The position numbers and the translations under genes were made by a program. Under the pieces are notes generated by a model, which was not told the origin of the DNA, made no database searches, and worked only from the letters and a program-made list of their open reading frames with translations. Shown in pieces: positions 42,918 to 51,223 of a stretch of 64,000 nt of DNA. This DNA is from Pseudomonas aestuarii (GTDB lineage Bacteria > Pseudomonadota > Gammaproteobacteria > Pseudomonadales > Pseudomonadaceae): contig NZ_JAQJZJ010000005.1 of NCBI RefSeq assembly GCF_027988105.1, positions 186,001-250,000 on the forward strand, written 5' to 3'. Within the stretch, counting starts at the first letter, position 1; every line of letters starts with the position of its first letter.

Positions 42918-44084
42918 CTACAGCGGCAAGCCGGCTTTGACCCGGTATTGATTACGCACCGGGTTGGCATATTGCAGCACCAGATAAGGCTGCTGTTCGA
43001 CCGGGCAGCGAGCCAGGCGCTTGTTCCACTCGGCTTCTGCGCGAGCCAGTTCCTCGGCGGCAAACAGCTGTGCGGCGCTGGGTACGTCGAGTGCCGGATC
43101 GCGCTCGCTGCACATGGCGTAGGCCAGGTAATGCACGGGGAATAGCCGGTAGCCGCTGAGAATCTGTCTGTCCATCTCGGCGGCCAGCTGCTTGCTGTCC
43201 TCCAGACCGCGGCTCACGGGCGCACTGAAGTGAATATGCACGCGACCCTTATAGCCGGTAATGCCGAGGGCGATGCTCTGGTCGTCTTCGCCCGGCGCTT
43301 TGCTGTAACTGCCGCTGCTGGCGCGGATGAACAGCTCGCGGGCCTTGGCCTGATCGCAGGGGTCGTATTCATAGCTGATCGAAACCGGGGTCAGTTTCAG
43401 CGCAGCGATCACCTCGGCAAAGGGTTCGTTCTTGCGACTCATGTGGAACATCTTGAGGATCGCCGAGTCGGTGCGGTCGTTACCATCCTTGGCGCGGCCC
43501 TCGGCCTGGGCGATCCAGATCGACTCGCAATCGGTGCGGATCGAATGATTGATATAGGCCGACAGCAGTTGGTAGGCCGCGAGCTTCTCGCGGCGGCCGC
43601 TGAGCGAGCGATGCACGATAAAGCTCTTGTTCAGGCGCATCAGGTCGCTGACGAACGGCTTCTGCAGCAGATTGTCGCCAATCGCGATGCGCGGGGTCGG
43701 CAGGCCGGCGTGGTACACCGCGTAATTGACGAAGGCCGGATCCATGACGATGTCGCGGTGGTTGGCCAGGAACAGGTAGGCACTGCCAGCCTTGAGTTGC
43801 TCGACGCCGGAGTAGGTCACGCCGTCGGTGGCGCGCTCGATGCTCTGGTCGACGTAAACCTCGACTTTTTCCTGCAGCGCCGCTACCGAGGCGACGTTGC
43901 TGAACTCAACTCGCAGTCGATAGGCTATAAGTGGTTTAAGCAACCAGCCCAGTGCGCCGGCCAGGCGTGGGAAGCGATACTGGGTGAGGATGTCGAGAAA
44001 CTCGTCGTCTGCCAGCAAGCGCGCCAGAACAGTGGGTACTTCGGAATCGGCGTAAGGTCGGATGGCATCGAATTCGCCCATCAT
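42918..44084 (-). CDS. Glycerophospholipid acyltransferase-like protein
   Basis: A 388-residue protein of the PlsC/PlsB-like acyltransferase superfamily. The block FLANHRDIVMDPAFVN (about 105-120) carries the motif-I His109, but the aspartates lie at 111 and 115 rather than the canonical HX4D position (residue 114 is Met). SIWIAQAEGRAKDGND (near 188) resembles the EGxR/EG motif III. Members of this gammaproteobacterial subgroup are annotated as 1-acylglycerol-3-phosphate acyltransferases, but their substrate is not known to me. It lacks clear transmembrane helices apart from an amphipathic segment near 45. A double ATG makes the exact start uncertain (44084 or 44081). Confidence 0.75.
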   Translation of the reverse strand: MMGEFDAIRPYADSEVPTVLARLLADDEFLDILTQYRFPRLAGALGWLLKPLIAYRLRVEFSNVASVAALQEKVEVYVDQSIERATDGVTYSGVEQLKAGSAYLFLANHRDIVMDPAFVNYAVYHAGLPTPRIAIGDNLLQKPFVSDLMRLNKSFIVHRSLSGRREKLAAYQLLSAYINHSIRTDCESIWIAQAEGRAKDGNDRTDSAILKMFHMSRKNEPFAEVIAALKLTPVSISYEYDPCDQAKARELFIRASSGSYSKAPGEDDQSIALGITGYKGRVHIHFSAPVSRGLEDSKQLAAEMDRQILSGYRLFPVHYLAYAMCSERDPALDVPSAAQLFAAEELARAEAEWNKRLARCPVEQQPYLVLQYANPVRNQYRVKAGLPL

Positions 44085-44194
44085 GCTCTCTTGTCGTGGT
44101 TGGCTGTGGTTAACAGAATGTGGAGGAGGGTGGTTCCGTGCGTGGGACCAGCGATAGACCGGCGATTATACCTACAAGTCACATGGAGACTGCG

Positions 44195-44377
44195 ATGCTG
44201 GAAAGCCAGCTTTATCAATGCCCCTACTGCGGCGAGACGGTCGAAGCCCTGCTCGACCTTTCCGCTGGCGATCAACAGTACATCGAGGATTGCCCGGTGT
44301 GCTGTCGCCCCATTGTCTTCGATTTGCGAACCGACGGTATTCTCTGGACGCTCGATGTGCGTGGAGAAAACGACTGA
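44195..44377 (+). CDS. CPXCG-motif cysteine-rich protein
   Basis: A 60-residue protein with CPYCG at 9-13 and CPVCCRP at 34-40, which should form a zinc ribbon. This is the CPXCG family found in proteobacteria, function unknown. GGAGA lies 5-6 nt before the ATG at 44195; an ATG at 44183 lies in the ribosome site itself. It overlaps the next gene by 1 bp (TGATG). Confidence 0.8.
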   Translation: MLESQLYQCPYCGETVEALLDLSAGDQQYIEDCPVCCRPIVFDLRTDGILWTLDVRGEND

Positions 44378-44637
44378 TGCAGCGCATTTACGAGCCGCAG
44401 GACGTGCTGGAAGGCGAATTGCTGCTGGCAATGCTGGCCAGTGAGGGCATCCAGGCCCACCTGATCGGCGAGCACCTGCTCGGCGGGGTTGGCGAGCTGC
44501 CGGCCTGTGGCTTGCTCGGTCTGCTGGTCGACGATGTTCAGGCCGAGCGCGCACAGCAGTTGATCGCCACGTACAATATTGCGCAACCTCTGGCCAATGA
44601 TGAGCCCGAGGATTTTCAGGGCGTGTTGCTCTGCTAG
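44377..44637 (+). CDS. DUF2007 putative signal-transducing protein
   Basis: An 86-residue ferredoxin-like-fold protein: RIYEPQDVLEGELLLAMLAS, EGIQAHLIGEHLLGG, and LLVDDVQAERAQQLI follow the DUF2007 pattern. Relatives resemble PII-like small binding proteins. Coupled to the zinc-ribbon gene through a one-base overlap, which suggests joint function. Confidence 0.8.
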   Translation: MQRIYEPQDVLEGELLLAMLASEGIQAHLIGEHLLGGVGELPACGLLGLLVDDVQAERAQQLIATYNIAQPLANDEPEDFQGVLLC

Positions 44638-44822
44638 ACCCCACGGCGCGTGGAGGCAGGCGCGCAGGGTGAGCCGAGCGCACCTGATGCGAGCCACTGG
44701 TTCAGTCTGCCCTGACCTGGTTGAGCGCCAGGGTGTGGCGCGCTGGCCCCTGGTCTTAGTGTGTTGCCCATTCCACCGCTGGCCCCTTCTGGCCTGCTGC
44801 CTACCTGTTATCGAGTTGCCTC

Positions 44823-45440
44823 ATGTGTGGACGTTATGCCCTGTTCCGTTGGTCGCCAGCATTCGCGGCCTTGCCCGGATTTCCTGCAGATCAGCAGCCG
44901 CAATGGAATATCTCGCCCGGCGCCCAGGTGCTGTTGCTGCGAGCCGTTGCGGGTGAGCGCCAGCTGGTTCGCGCTCGCTGGGGGCTGACCCCGCCCTGGC
45001 TGACGGATCTGTCGAAAACCCCGGCCCAGGCTCGGGCGGAAACGCTGGTCGAGCAGCCGATGTTCCGCGATGCCTTTCGCCTGCGCCGCGGCTTGTTGCC
45101 GGCCAATGGCTTCTACGAATGGCGCGGTTCTGCGCGCAAGCGGCCATATTGGCTGACCGGCGAAGACAGCCCGCTGTATTTCGCCGCGCTGTGGGAGGCG
45201 TATCCGGTCGAAGGCTGTGTCTATCTCAGTGCGGCGGTGGTGACCCAGCCGGCGGCCAATCAGCGCCGCCCGCTGATCCTCGATGCCGCCGCCCAGGCGC
45301 TGTGGCTGGCGGCAGATACGCCGCGCGACGAGCTTGCCGCGCTGCTAGCCCGACCTCAACCGGTGCTGCGCGAGCGGGTCCTGGCCAACCTGGTCAATGA
45401 TCCCAAACTGAATGCCCCCGAGTGCCTGACACCGGCGTAG
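44823..45440 (+). CDS. SRAP/HMCES-family protein with degraded active site
   Basis: A 205-residue protein with the catalytic N-terminal CGRY (Cys2 after removal of Met) and GFYEW with Glu99, as in SRAP proteins that shield abasic sites in single-stranded DNA by a thiazolidine link. Two other conserved residues are changed: the NARAET motif reads QARAET (Gln69 for Asn), and the segment that normally carries the catalytic His before RMP is shortened to PAANQRRP with no His. It may still bind or crosslink abasic DNA through Cys2, but reversal or peptidase chemistry is doubtful. No LexA box was seen upstream. Confidence 0.85.
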   Translation: MCGRYALFRWSPAFAALPGFPADQQPQWNISPGAQVLLLRAVAGERQLVRARWGLTPPWLTDLSKTPAQARAETLVEQPMFRDAFRLRRGLLPANGFYEWRGSARKRPYWLTGEDSPLYFAALWEAYPVEGCVYLSAAVVTQPAANQRRPLILDAAAQALWLAADTPRDELAALLARPQPVLRERVLANLVNDPKLNAPECLTPA

Positions 45441-45639
45441 CTGCCGTCAATAGTGTGTCGGGGGTGGAACTTATTGCCGGCCGGCCGGCCCTAGCTTTGA
45501 GGTGTTCACTCGCTGACTGTTTAGCGAGTGCAGGGTCTTGCGCCGATAACGCCTAGTCGGCGCTCTTCCGCGCTATTGCCGGTTGCTCGCCCAAGGAGGC
45601 AGGCCTAGCATACGTTGCTTAATCGAATGGAGACTCAGC

Positions 45640-46461
45640 ATGAACCAGACGTTGTCCTTTACCGCGCTGGCCGCGGCCTTGCTGCTGGCAGGATGCCAGG
45701 CCGTGAACACCACCAGCGGTGGCGCGGTGGGTGTCGAGCGCAAGCAGTACATGTTTGGCATGCTCTCGAGCCAAGAGATCAATCAGATGTATGCACAGTC
45801 CTATCAGCAGACACTGAGCGAGGCGTCGAGCAAGGGTGTGCTGGACAAGAGCAGCGCCAGCGCCAAGCGGTTGCAGGTCATCACCAGTCGCTTGATCAGG
45901 CAGGCGCCGATTTTTCGCCCCGATGCCGCGCAGTGGCAGTGGGAGGTCAACCTGATCAAGAGCCCCGAGCTGAATGCCAGCTGTGGCCCGGGCGGCAAGA
46001 TCCTCTTCTACAGCGGGCTGATCGATAAGTTGCAACTGAGCGATGATGAGATCGCCGCGATCATCGGCCATGAAATGGCCCATGCTCTGCGCGAGCATAG
46101 CCGTGAAGCCATGTCCAAGGCCTATGGCGTGGGGCTGGCCAAGCAGGGCGCCGGTGCGCTGCTCGGCCTGGGAGAGGTGGGTATGGCCATGGCCGATACC
46201 GTGGTGCAGTACAGCCTGACCTTGCCCAACAGCCGGGGCAACGAAAACGAGGCCGATCTGCTCGGGCTGGAACTGGCTGCCCGCAGCGGCTACAACCCGA
46301 ATGCCGCGATCAGCCTGTGGCGCAAGATGGCCCAGGCCGGCAATGGTGCACCGCCCGAGTTCATGAGCACCCACCCGTCGTCGAGTAGCCGCATCGCGGC
46401 CCTGCAGGCGGCAATTCCGAAAGTCATGCCGCTTTACGAGCAGGCCAAGGCCTCGCGCTGA
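45640..46461 (+). CDS. M48-family lipoprotein metalloprotease (LoiP/YggG-like)
   Basis: A 273-residue outer-membrane-type lipoprotein: lipobox LLAGC with Cys19. The zinc-protease site is HEMAH at 144-148, and the third ligand lies in NENEADLLGLEL (near 206). Such enzymes degrade or assist outer membrane proteins under osmotic stress. GGAGAC lies before the ATG at 45640. It ends in a typical family tail, STHPSSSSRIAAL. Confidence 0.88.
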   Translation: MNQTLSFTALAAALLLAGCQAVNTTSGGAVGVERKQYMFGMLSSQEINQMYAQSYQQTLSEASSKGVLDKSSASAKRLQVITSRLIRQAPIFRPDAAQWQWEVNLIKSPELNASCGPGGKILFYSGLIDKLQLSDDEIAAIIGHEMAHALREHSREAMSKAYGVGLAKQGAGALLGLGEVGMAMADTVVQYSLTLPNSRGNENEADLLGLELAARSGYNPNAAISLWRKMAQAGNGAPPEFMSTHPSSSSRIAALQAAIPKVMPLYEQAKASR

Positions 46462-46540
46462 CAGCGTCTCGGGTGTGTGCCCGCATCGTATAGGCAGCGC
46501 CATACGCACCGCTGGTCGGGGCTGCTGGCGCTGAGTCGAC

Positions 46541-46984
46541 TTAAGGCAGGGCTTTTTCCGAGAAGGAGCGAGTGTCCAGGCCCAGTTGGGCGCGGAAGCT
46601 TTCCATGTCGAACATTGTGCAGATTTCCTGGATCTCGTTGCTCGGGGTCAGCGTCCAGAAGGCCATCGCTGCGATGCTCAACACCTTGTCACTCGGCGGG
46701 TAACCCATGGCCGGTTGCTCGATGGTGCCGATCAGGGTGCTCCAGGTGACTACCTTATTGCCTTCGGCAATGCATTCCTCGACCACTACCTGCAAGTCGG
46801 GCATGGCCTTGCGGATATCCTGAACCAGCTGGGCGAAGGCCGCGCTGCCCAAGTGGTGGCCAACAAACGAGCTTCTGTAGAGAAAATCCTTGCTGTGCAG
46901 CTGTTCGGCTAGGGCCAGGCACCCTTTGTTCCACGACAGGTTGATATGCTGGCAGACCAACTTTTTCCGATCATCCAATGACAT
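46541..46984 (-). CDS. Ester cyclase/SnoaL-like protein
   Basis: A 147-residue NTF2-fold protein: HINLSWNKGCLALAEQLHSK, then FAQLVQDIRKAMPDLQVVVEE, split here, and the strand VVTWSTLIGT. The ester cyclase group of this fold includes polyketide cyclases, but most bacterial genes of this type have no known substrate. It is convergent with the M48 gene. Confidence 0.75.
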   Translation of the reverse strand: MSLDDRKKLVCQHINLSWNKGCLALAEQLHSKDFLYRSSFVGHHLGSAAFAQLVQDIRKAMPDLQVVVEECIAEGNKVVTWSTLIGTIEQPAMGYPPSDKVLSIAAMAFWTLTPSNEIQEICTMFDMESFRAQLGLDTRSFSEKALP

Positions 46985-47090
46985 GCGTCGCTCCCGGGCT
47001 TGTTGGGTAAGGTGCGCAAGATACTGCGCACCTTATCTGCCGCTAGAGTAGCCAATAAATTGCTTTGAGCGCCAGAGGATCGGCGTCAAA

Positions 47091-47681
47091 TCAATACCAC
47101 AAGTGCCCGCCGAGTTGCAGGGCCTGGTAGCTGGCATAGGCAGCCAATGCGGCGAAGGCGCACGCGGCCAGGCGCCGAATCAGGGGCAGTGGCAAGCGGT
47201 CGGCGGCGAAGTTACCGAGCAGCACCACCGGGACGTTGGCAATCAGCATGCCCAGGGTGGTGCCGATCACGACGAGCGCAAGATGGGGGTACTGTGCGGC
47301 CAGCATCACGGTGGCGACCTGGGTCTTGTCGCCCATCTCGGCGATGAAGAAGGCGACCAGAGAGGTCAGAAACGGGCCGTAGCGCTTGAAACGTGAGCTT
47401 TCATGGTCATCCAGTTTGTCGGGAACCAGGGTCCACAGGGCCACCGCAATGAAGGAGGCGGCGAGCGTCCAGCTCAAGGTCAGCGGGGAAAACAGTCCGG
47501 CTACCCAGTTGCCGGCGGCACCCGCAAGGAAATGGTTGGCCAGGGTGGCGACCACGATGCCGAGGATAATGGGCCGAGGTTGGCGAAAGCGCGCGGCCAG
47601 CAGCAACGCGAGCAATTGGGTCTTGTCGCCGATTTCGGCCAGGGCAACGATCAGGGTGGGGACGAACAGGGATTCCAGCAT
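47091..47681 (-). CDS. GDT1/UPF0016-family Mn(II)/cation exporter
   Basis: A 196-residue inner-membrane protein with six hydrophobic helices and the duplicated signature motifs of the TMEM165/GDT1 family: ALAEIGDKTQLLAL (near 13-26) and FIAEMGDKTQVATV (near 110-123). The two EGDKT-type motifs form the cation path. Bacterial members export Mn2+. The yybP-ykoY riboswitch in its leader strongly supports manganese as substrate. Confidence 0.9.
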   Translation of the reverse strand: MLESLFVPTLIVALAEIGDKTQLLALLLAARFRQPRPIILGIVVATLANHFLAGAAGNWVAGLFSPLTLSWTLAASFIAVALWTLVPDKLDDHESSRFKRYGPFLTSLVAFFIAEMGDKTQVATVMLAAQYPHLALVVIGTTLGMLIANVPVVLLGNFAADRLPLPLIRRLAACAFAALAAYASYQALQLGGHLWY

Positions 47682-47684
47682 CAG

Positions 47685-47925
47685 ACTTCCTAACGGGGCG
47701 GGTCGACATGGCTATGACACGTACAGCCTTCCCGCCCCGGGTAAGGTGTGCGTGTCATAGGTCTTGTCAAACCGTTTGCGCAGTGCCGCCAGCCAGCGGC
47801 TGGTTGTTGACATTGCGCCAGCCCGTGTTGCTGGGCTGAGGGTCGCACGCACCATGGTCGGTGGACCAAGTATGTTGACGCGTGCCGGGCGAGCCGTTGC
47901 TCGCGGGAGACTACTCCCCTAGGAC
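47685..47925 (-). promoter_or_regulatory. yybP-ykoY (Mn2+-sensing) riboswitch ahead of the GDT1-family exporter
   Basis: Read leftwards, the leader contains AGGGGAGTAGTCTCCC near 47921-47906, the defining GGGGAGUAG block of the yybP-ykoY motif, then GCGTCAACATACTTGGTC, then a second conserved block near ACCTTACCCGGGG. A stem ATGACACG/CGTGTCAT near the start codon encloses the last block and may be the switching helix. Such RNAs bind Mn2+ and raise expression of exporters. The boundaries are approximate. Confidence 0.8.
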
Positions 47926-47968
47926 GCGGGCATTCTGCCTAGCCGCAGCGGATTGGGCAAGCCTGCGG

Positions 47969-48967
47969 TCATTGCTTGCTCGCGCGGTAGATACGAAAGC
48001 CCTTGGCTTCGGCCAGGGTATGGCAGGGACCGAGGTATTGCTCGATCAGCGGGGGGTACTTGAGGAAACTGTTGGCCACCAGGCGCAATTGGCCGTGCCG
48101 CTCGAGGTGCTCCGCCGCATGGCGCAACAGGTTTTCCGTGGCGTGGTAGTGGGTGTGCACACCCTGGTGGAAGGGCGGGTTGCTGAGGATCGCGGCCAGC
48201 CCCCTGGGTGCGGCGGCAATCCCGTCGCCACTGATGACGTTGGCCTGCAGGTCGTTGGCCGCCAGGGTCAGGCGGCTACTGGCCACGGCGAAGGCGTCGA
48301 CATCCAGCAGGGTCACCTGGCTCTCGGGGTAGCGGCGTTTCAGCGCCGCCCCGAGTACGCCGGCGCCGCAGCCGAAGTCGAGCAGGTGGCCTGTCGGCAG
48401 CTGATCCAGATGCTCCAGGAGCAGGGCGCTGCCGATGTCCAGGCGACCATGACTGAACACCCCCGGCAGGCTGATCACGCTCAGCGGGCCGTCACTCAGT
48501 GGCAGGCTGTAGTGTCGCGCCAGGGTTTCGAGGTTCGGGGTTGCTGGTGCATGTTTGACATGCACTTGCCAGAGTTGGCAGTGGCGCGCGCTGTCGAGCT
48601 TGCGCGCCCTGCCGAACGCCGCCAGTTGCTTGGCTGCGCGCTCGATGCCGGCCCGCTTCTCGCCGACCAGGAATAGCTCGCGCCCGGCCAGTTGTGCCGC
48701 CAGCGCGCACAGCAGGTAGTCGGTCAGTTCACGGGATTTTGGCAGGAACAGCACCGCAGCGGCGAATTCGCCAGATGGGGGCGTTACCCCGAATTGGCTG
48801 CGCCCGGCAAAGCGGGTTTCCAGTAGCGCCTGTTCGCCGGCATGCCAGCTCCAGCCCCTGGCTTCAGGCAGGCGATCGAACAGGTCGTCGGCCGGCAGGC
48901 CGGCAAGCAACAGCGGGCCGCCGAACAGGTCGGCCTGGCGCAGCAGCACTTCGCTTCGCGGGTCCAT
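47969..48967 (-). CDS. rsmC: 16S rRNA m2G1207 methyltransferase RsmC
   Basis: A 332-residue two-domain methyltransferase. The degenerate N-terminal domain (1-165) is followed by an active domain with [15 protein letters not shown] (near 193-207) and the NPPFHQG catalytic motif (near 260). This matches RsmC, which modifies guanine 1207 of 16S rRNA. The gene lies next to hprA as in P. aeruginosa as far as I recall. Confidence 0.9.
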   Translation of the reverse strand: MDPRSEVLLRQADLFGGPLLLAGLPADDLFDRLPEARGWSWHAGEQALLETRFAGRSQFGVTPPSGEFAAAVLFLPKSRELTDYLLCALAAQLAGRELFLVGEKRAGIERAAKQLAAFGRARKLDSARHCQLWQVHVKHAPATPNLETLARHYSLPLSDGPLSVISLPGVFSHGRLDIGSALLLEHLDQLPTGHLLDFGCGAGVLGAALKRRYPESQVTLLDVDAFAVASSRLTLAANDLQANVISGDGIAAAPRGLAAILSNPPFHQGVHTHYHATENLLRHAAEHLERHGQLRLVANSFLKYPPLIEQYLGPCHTLAEAKGFRIYRASKQ

Positions 48968-49072
48968 GGGGGGCTCCTAGGCAAAGCGCGGAGGATAGCA
49001 AATATGGCCAGGGCGTTGAGCGCCATGGCGTGCTGCTCCGTTAGCCTGGCGCGCGTCCCCCTTCCCCGGTGG

Positions 49073-50038
49073 TTAGTTCACCACCCGGCGCGCGGCACCG
49101 TCGAAAAATGCCTGAGCATTTTCCGTCAACTGGGTGACGATGCGCTGCCGTGCTTCGCGGCTGCCCCAGGCGCTGTGCGGTGTGACGATCAGGCGCGGGA
49201 TGTCGGCGGCGAGCAAGGGGTTGCCGTCTGTTGGCGGCTCCTGGGTCAGCACGTCGGTGGCCGCGCCACCCAGATGGCCACGGCGCAAGGCGTCGGCCAG
49301 CGCTTGTTCGTCGACCAGGCCGCCGCGTGCGGTGTTGATCAGGAAGGCGCCGGGTTTCATCAGGCTCAGCTGGTATTCGCCAATCAGGTTGTGGGTGGCC
49401 GGGTTGAGTGGACAATGCAGGGTCAGGGCATCGACCTGTGGCAGTAACTCGTCCAGCGGCAGGCGATCCTGGCGGGGCGGCCGGCCCGGCAGTTGGCCAA
49501 GCAGTACGCGCATGCCGAAGGCTTCAGCCAGGCGCGCCACGGCGCCGCCCAGTTCGCCGTGGCCGAGCAGGCCGAGGGTCTTGCCTTCCAGTTCGACGAT
49601 GGGGAAGTCCAGCAGGCAGAACTGCTGCGCCTGCTGCCAGCGGCCATCCCGTACCGCGCCCTGATAGTCCGGCAGGCGGGTGGCCAGGGCGAGCAGCAGC
49701 ATCAGGGTGTGCTGCGCCACCGAAGGCGTGCCGTAACCCTGGCAGTTGCAGACCAGCACGCCATGTTCGCGCGCGGCGTCCAGGTCGATGTTGTTGGTGC
49801 CAGTGGCGGCGATCAACAGCAGCTTCAGTTCAGGGCAGGCGGCGAAGGTCTTGGCGTCCAGGGGTACTTTGTTGCTGATCGCCACCTGTACGCCCTGCAG
49901 ACGCTCGATCACCTGTTCAGGGGCGCTCAGCGGGTACAGCCTGAGTTCGCCGAATAGCTGCTGCAGTGGCGACAAGTCGAGATCGCCGAGGTCGAGCGTA
50001 CTGTGGTCCAGAAAGGCTGCGCGGCTACTTTTACTCAT
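49073..50038 (-). CDS. hprA: D-2-hydroxyacid dehydrogenase (glycerate/hydroxypyruvate reductase type)
   Basis: A 321-residue NAD(P)-dependent dehydrogenase. The Rossmann motif GLLGHGELGGAVA is at about 152-164, INTARGGLVDEQAL holds the catalytic Arg near 236, a Glu lies in LTQEPP near 265, and His in TPHSAWGS near 288. This is the complete D-2-hydroxyacid dehydrogenase set. The hprA name follows its closeness to rsmC. Substrate may be hydroxypyruvate or glyoxylate. Confidence 0.88.
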   Translation of the reverse strand: MSKSSRAAFLDHSTLDLGDLDLSPLQQLFGELRLYPLSAPEQVIERLQGVQVAISNKVPLDAKTFAACPELKLLLIAATGTNNIDLDAAREHGVLVCNCQGYGTPSVAQHTLMLLLALATRLPDYQGAVRDGRWQQAQQFCLLDFPIVELEGKTLGLLGHGELGGAVARLAEAFGMRVLLGQLPGRPPRQDRLPLDELLPQVDALTLHCPLNPATHNLIGEYQLSLMKPGAFLINTARGGLVDEQALADALRRGHLGGAATDVLTQEPPTDGNPLLAADIPRLIVTPHSAWGSREARQRIVTQLTENAQAFFDGAARRVVN

Positions 50039-50117
50039 CAGCTGTACCTTTTCGACTGTCGAAGCGGGGCGTAAGGTGAACAGCCTATCAGACCCCTATG
50101 CCTGTTGCGGAGCCGTT

Positions 50118-50747
50118 ATGTACTGGACGGAATTTTTCACCGTTGCCCTGATTCACCTGCTGGCTGTGGCCAGCCCCGGTCCGGATTTTGCCATCGTGGT
50201 GCGCGAAAGCGTGGCCTTCGGCCGGCGTGCCGGAATTTTCACCGCGCTGGGTGTGGGCGCCGGGATCTTCGTCCATGTGGCCTATTCGCTGCTCGGCATA
50301 GGTCTGATCGTGTCCCAGTCGATTGTCTTGTTCAACGCGTTGAAATGGCTGGCGGCCGCTTACCTGCTCTACATCGGGATCAAGGCGTTGCGCGCCAAAC
50401 CGGCGGGTCCCGCCCGCGCCGAACTGAGCCTGGAACAGGCCGTGCGTTCACCGCGTGCAGCCTTTGCTACCGGGTTCGTCACCAATGGCCTGAACCCCAA
50501 GGCAACCCTGTTCTTCCTCTCGCTGTTTACCGTGGTGATCAACCCGCACACTCCACTGGCGGTGCAGGCAGGTTACGGCCTCTACCTGGCACTGGCGACG
50601 GCACTGTGGTTCTGTCTGGTGGCGATGTTGTTCAGCCGGCCGCGGGTGCGCGCCGGATTTGCCCGCATGGGCCACTGGTTCGATCGGTTGATGGGCGCGG
50701 TATTGGTCGGCTTGGGCGTCAAGCTGGCGTTCAGCGAGTTGCATTAG
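50118..50747 (+). CDS. LysE/RhtB-family exporter
   Basis: A 209-residue membrane protein with about six helices. Family motif near the N-terminus: ASPGPDFAIVVRESVAFGRRAG (split: ASPGPDFAIVVRE, SVAFGRRAG), then GIGLIVSQ, and NGLNPKATLFFLSLF near 130. LysE/RhtB proteins export amino acids. It diverges from hprA. The 475-bp region after it contains no gene. Confidence 0.88.
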   Translation: MYWTEFFTVALIHLLAVASPGPDFAIVVRESVAFGRRAGIFTALGVGAGIFVHVAYSLLGIGLIVSQSIVLFNALKWLAAAYLLYIGIKALRAKPAGPARAELSLEQAVRSPRAAFATGFVTNGLNPKATLFFLSLFTVVINPHTPLAVQAGYGLYLALATALWFCLVAMLFSRPRVRAGFARMGHWFDRLMGAVLVGLGVKLAFSELH

Positions 50748-51223
50748 GGATGCGGTGGGGTGAAGCGTTAGCCTGTTTCTCCGTTCCGCTTTCAGCTTGC
50801 AACAGTTCGACCGTCCCCCCCGCTCTAGTGTTGCCGCCAGCCGGGTTGTTGACCTTGGCATGATCCAGACTTTGTTCGCCATGCTCAGTAGGCTGGTCAT
50901 GGCGAAGGCTTGGTTGATCTCGAACTGAGTGACGCCATCCTTGTTCCTCTCGGCTCTCTTGCGCAGGCTATCGCTGGCCTGCCCTGGCCGTGGGCTCGGG
51001 CGCTCTCCGGCGGTGACGATTTTGGCTATTGCGGTCGCCGCTATAAACGTGCTGGATAAATAAGTGGTGGCTGTGAACCGGTATTGCTTGTCGGTCCTGT
51101 CGAGTGACCCAAAGCAGCTGAAAAGTCAGGCTGGCAAATCATTCTTTTGACTGATTTGCCAGCCTGGCAAGCGCTCTAGAGTCCTGTCACTGGAAAAAAT
51201 ATTTCTGCTGACAGGTGCTCACT
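50748..51223. other. Gene-free stretch upstream of the acyl-CoA ligase
   Basis: No convincing coding frame in either strand. It contains GCCGCTATAAACGTGC near 51040 (a possible promoter -10) and the long inverted repeat at 51127-51166. Confidence 0.5.
51127..51166. promoter_or_regulatory. 15-bp perfect inverted repeat before the acyl-CoA ligase gene
   Basis: CAGGCTGGCAAATCA (51127-51141) and TGATTTGCCAGCCTG (51152-51166) are exact inverted copies with a 10-nt loop. They lie about 58 bp before the ATG at 51224, in the likely leader. It may be an operator or an RNA hairpin, but no T run follows on the right, so it is not a standard terminator. Confidence 0.5.

Noticed and set aside
44640..44822. 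LexA box upstream of the SRAP/HMCES gene
   Set aside because: No CTGT-N8-ACAG sequence was found between 44640 and the start.
45470..45500. GAACTT upstream of the M48 lipoprotein gene as an AlgU promoter
   Set aside because: No TCTGA-like -10 element at the proper distance; the region is a GGCCGGCC run.
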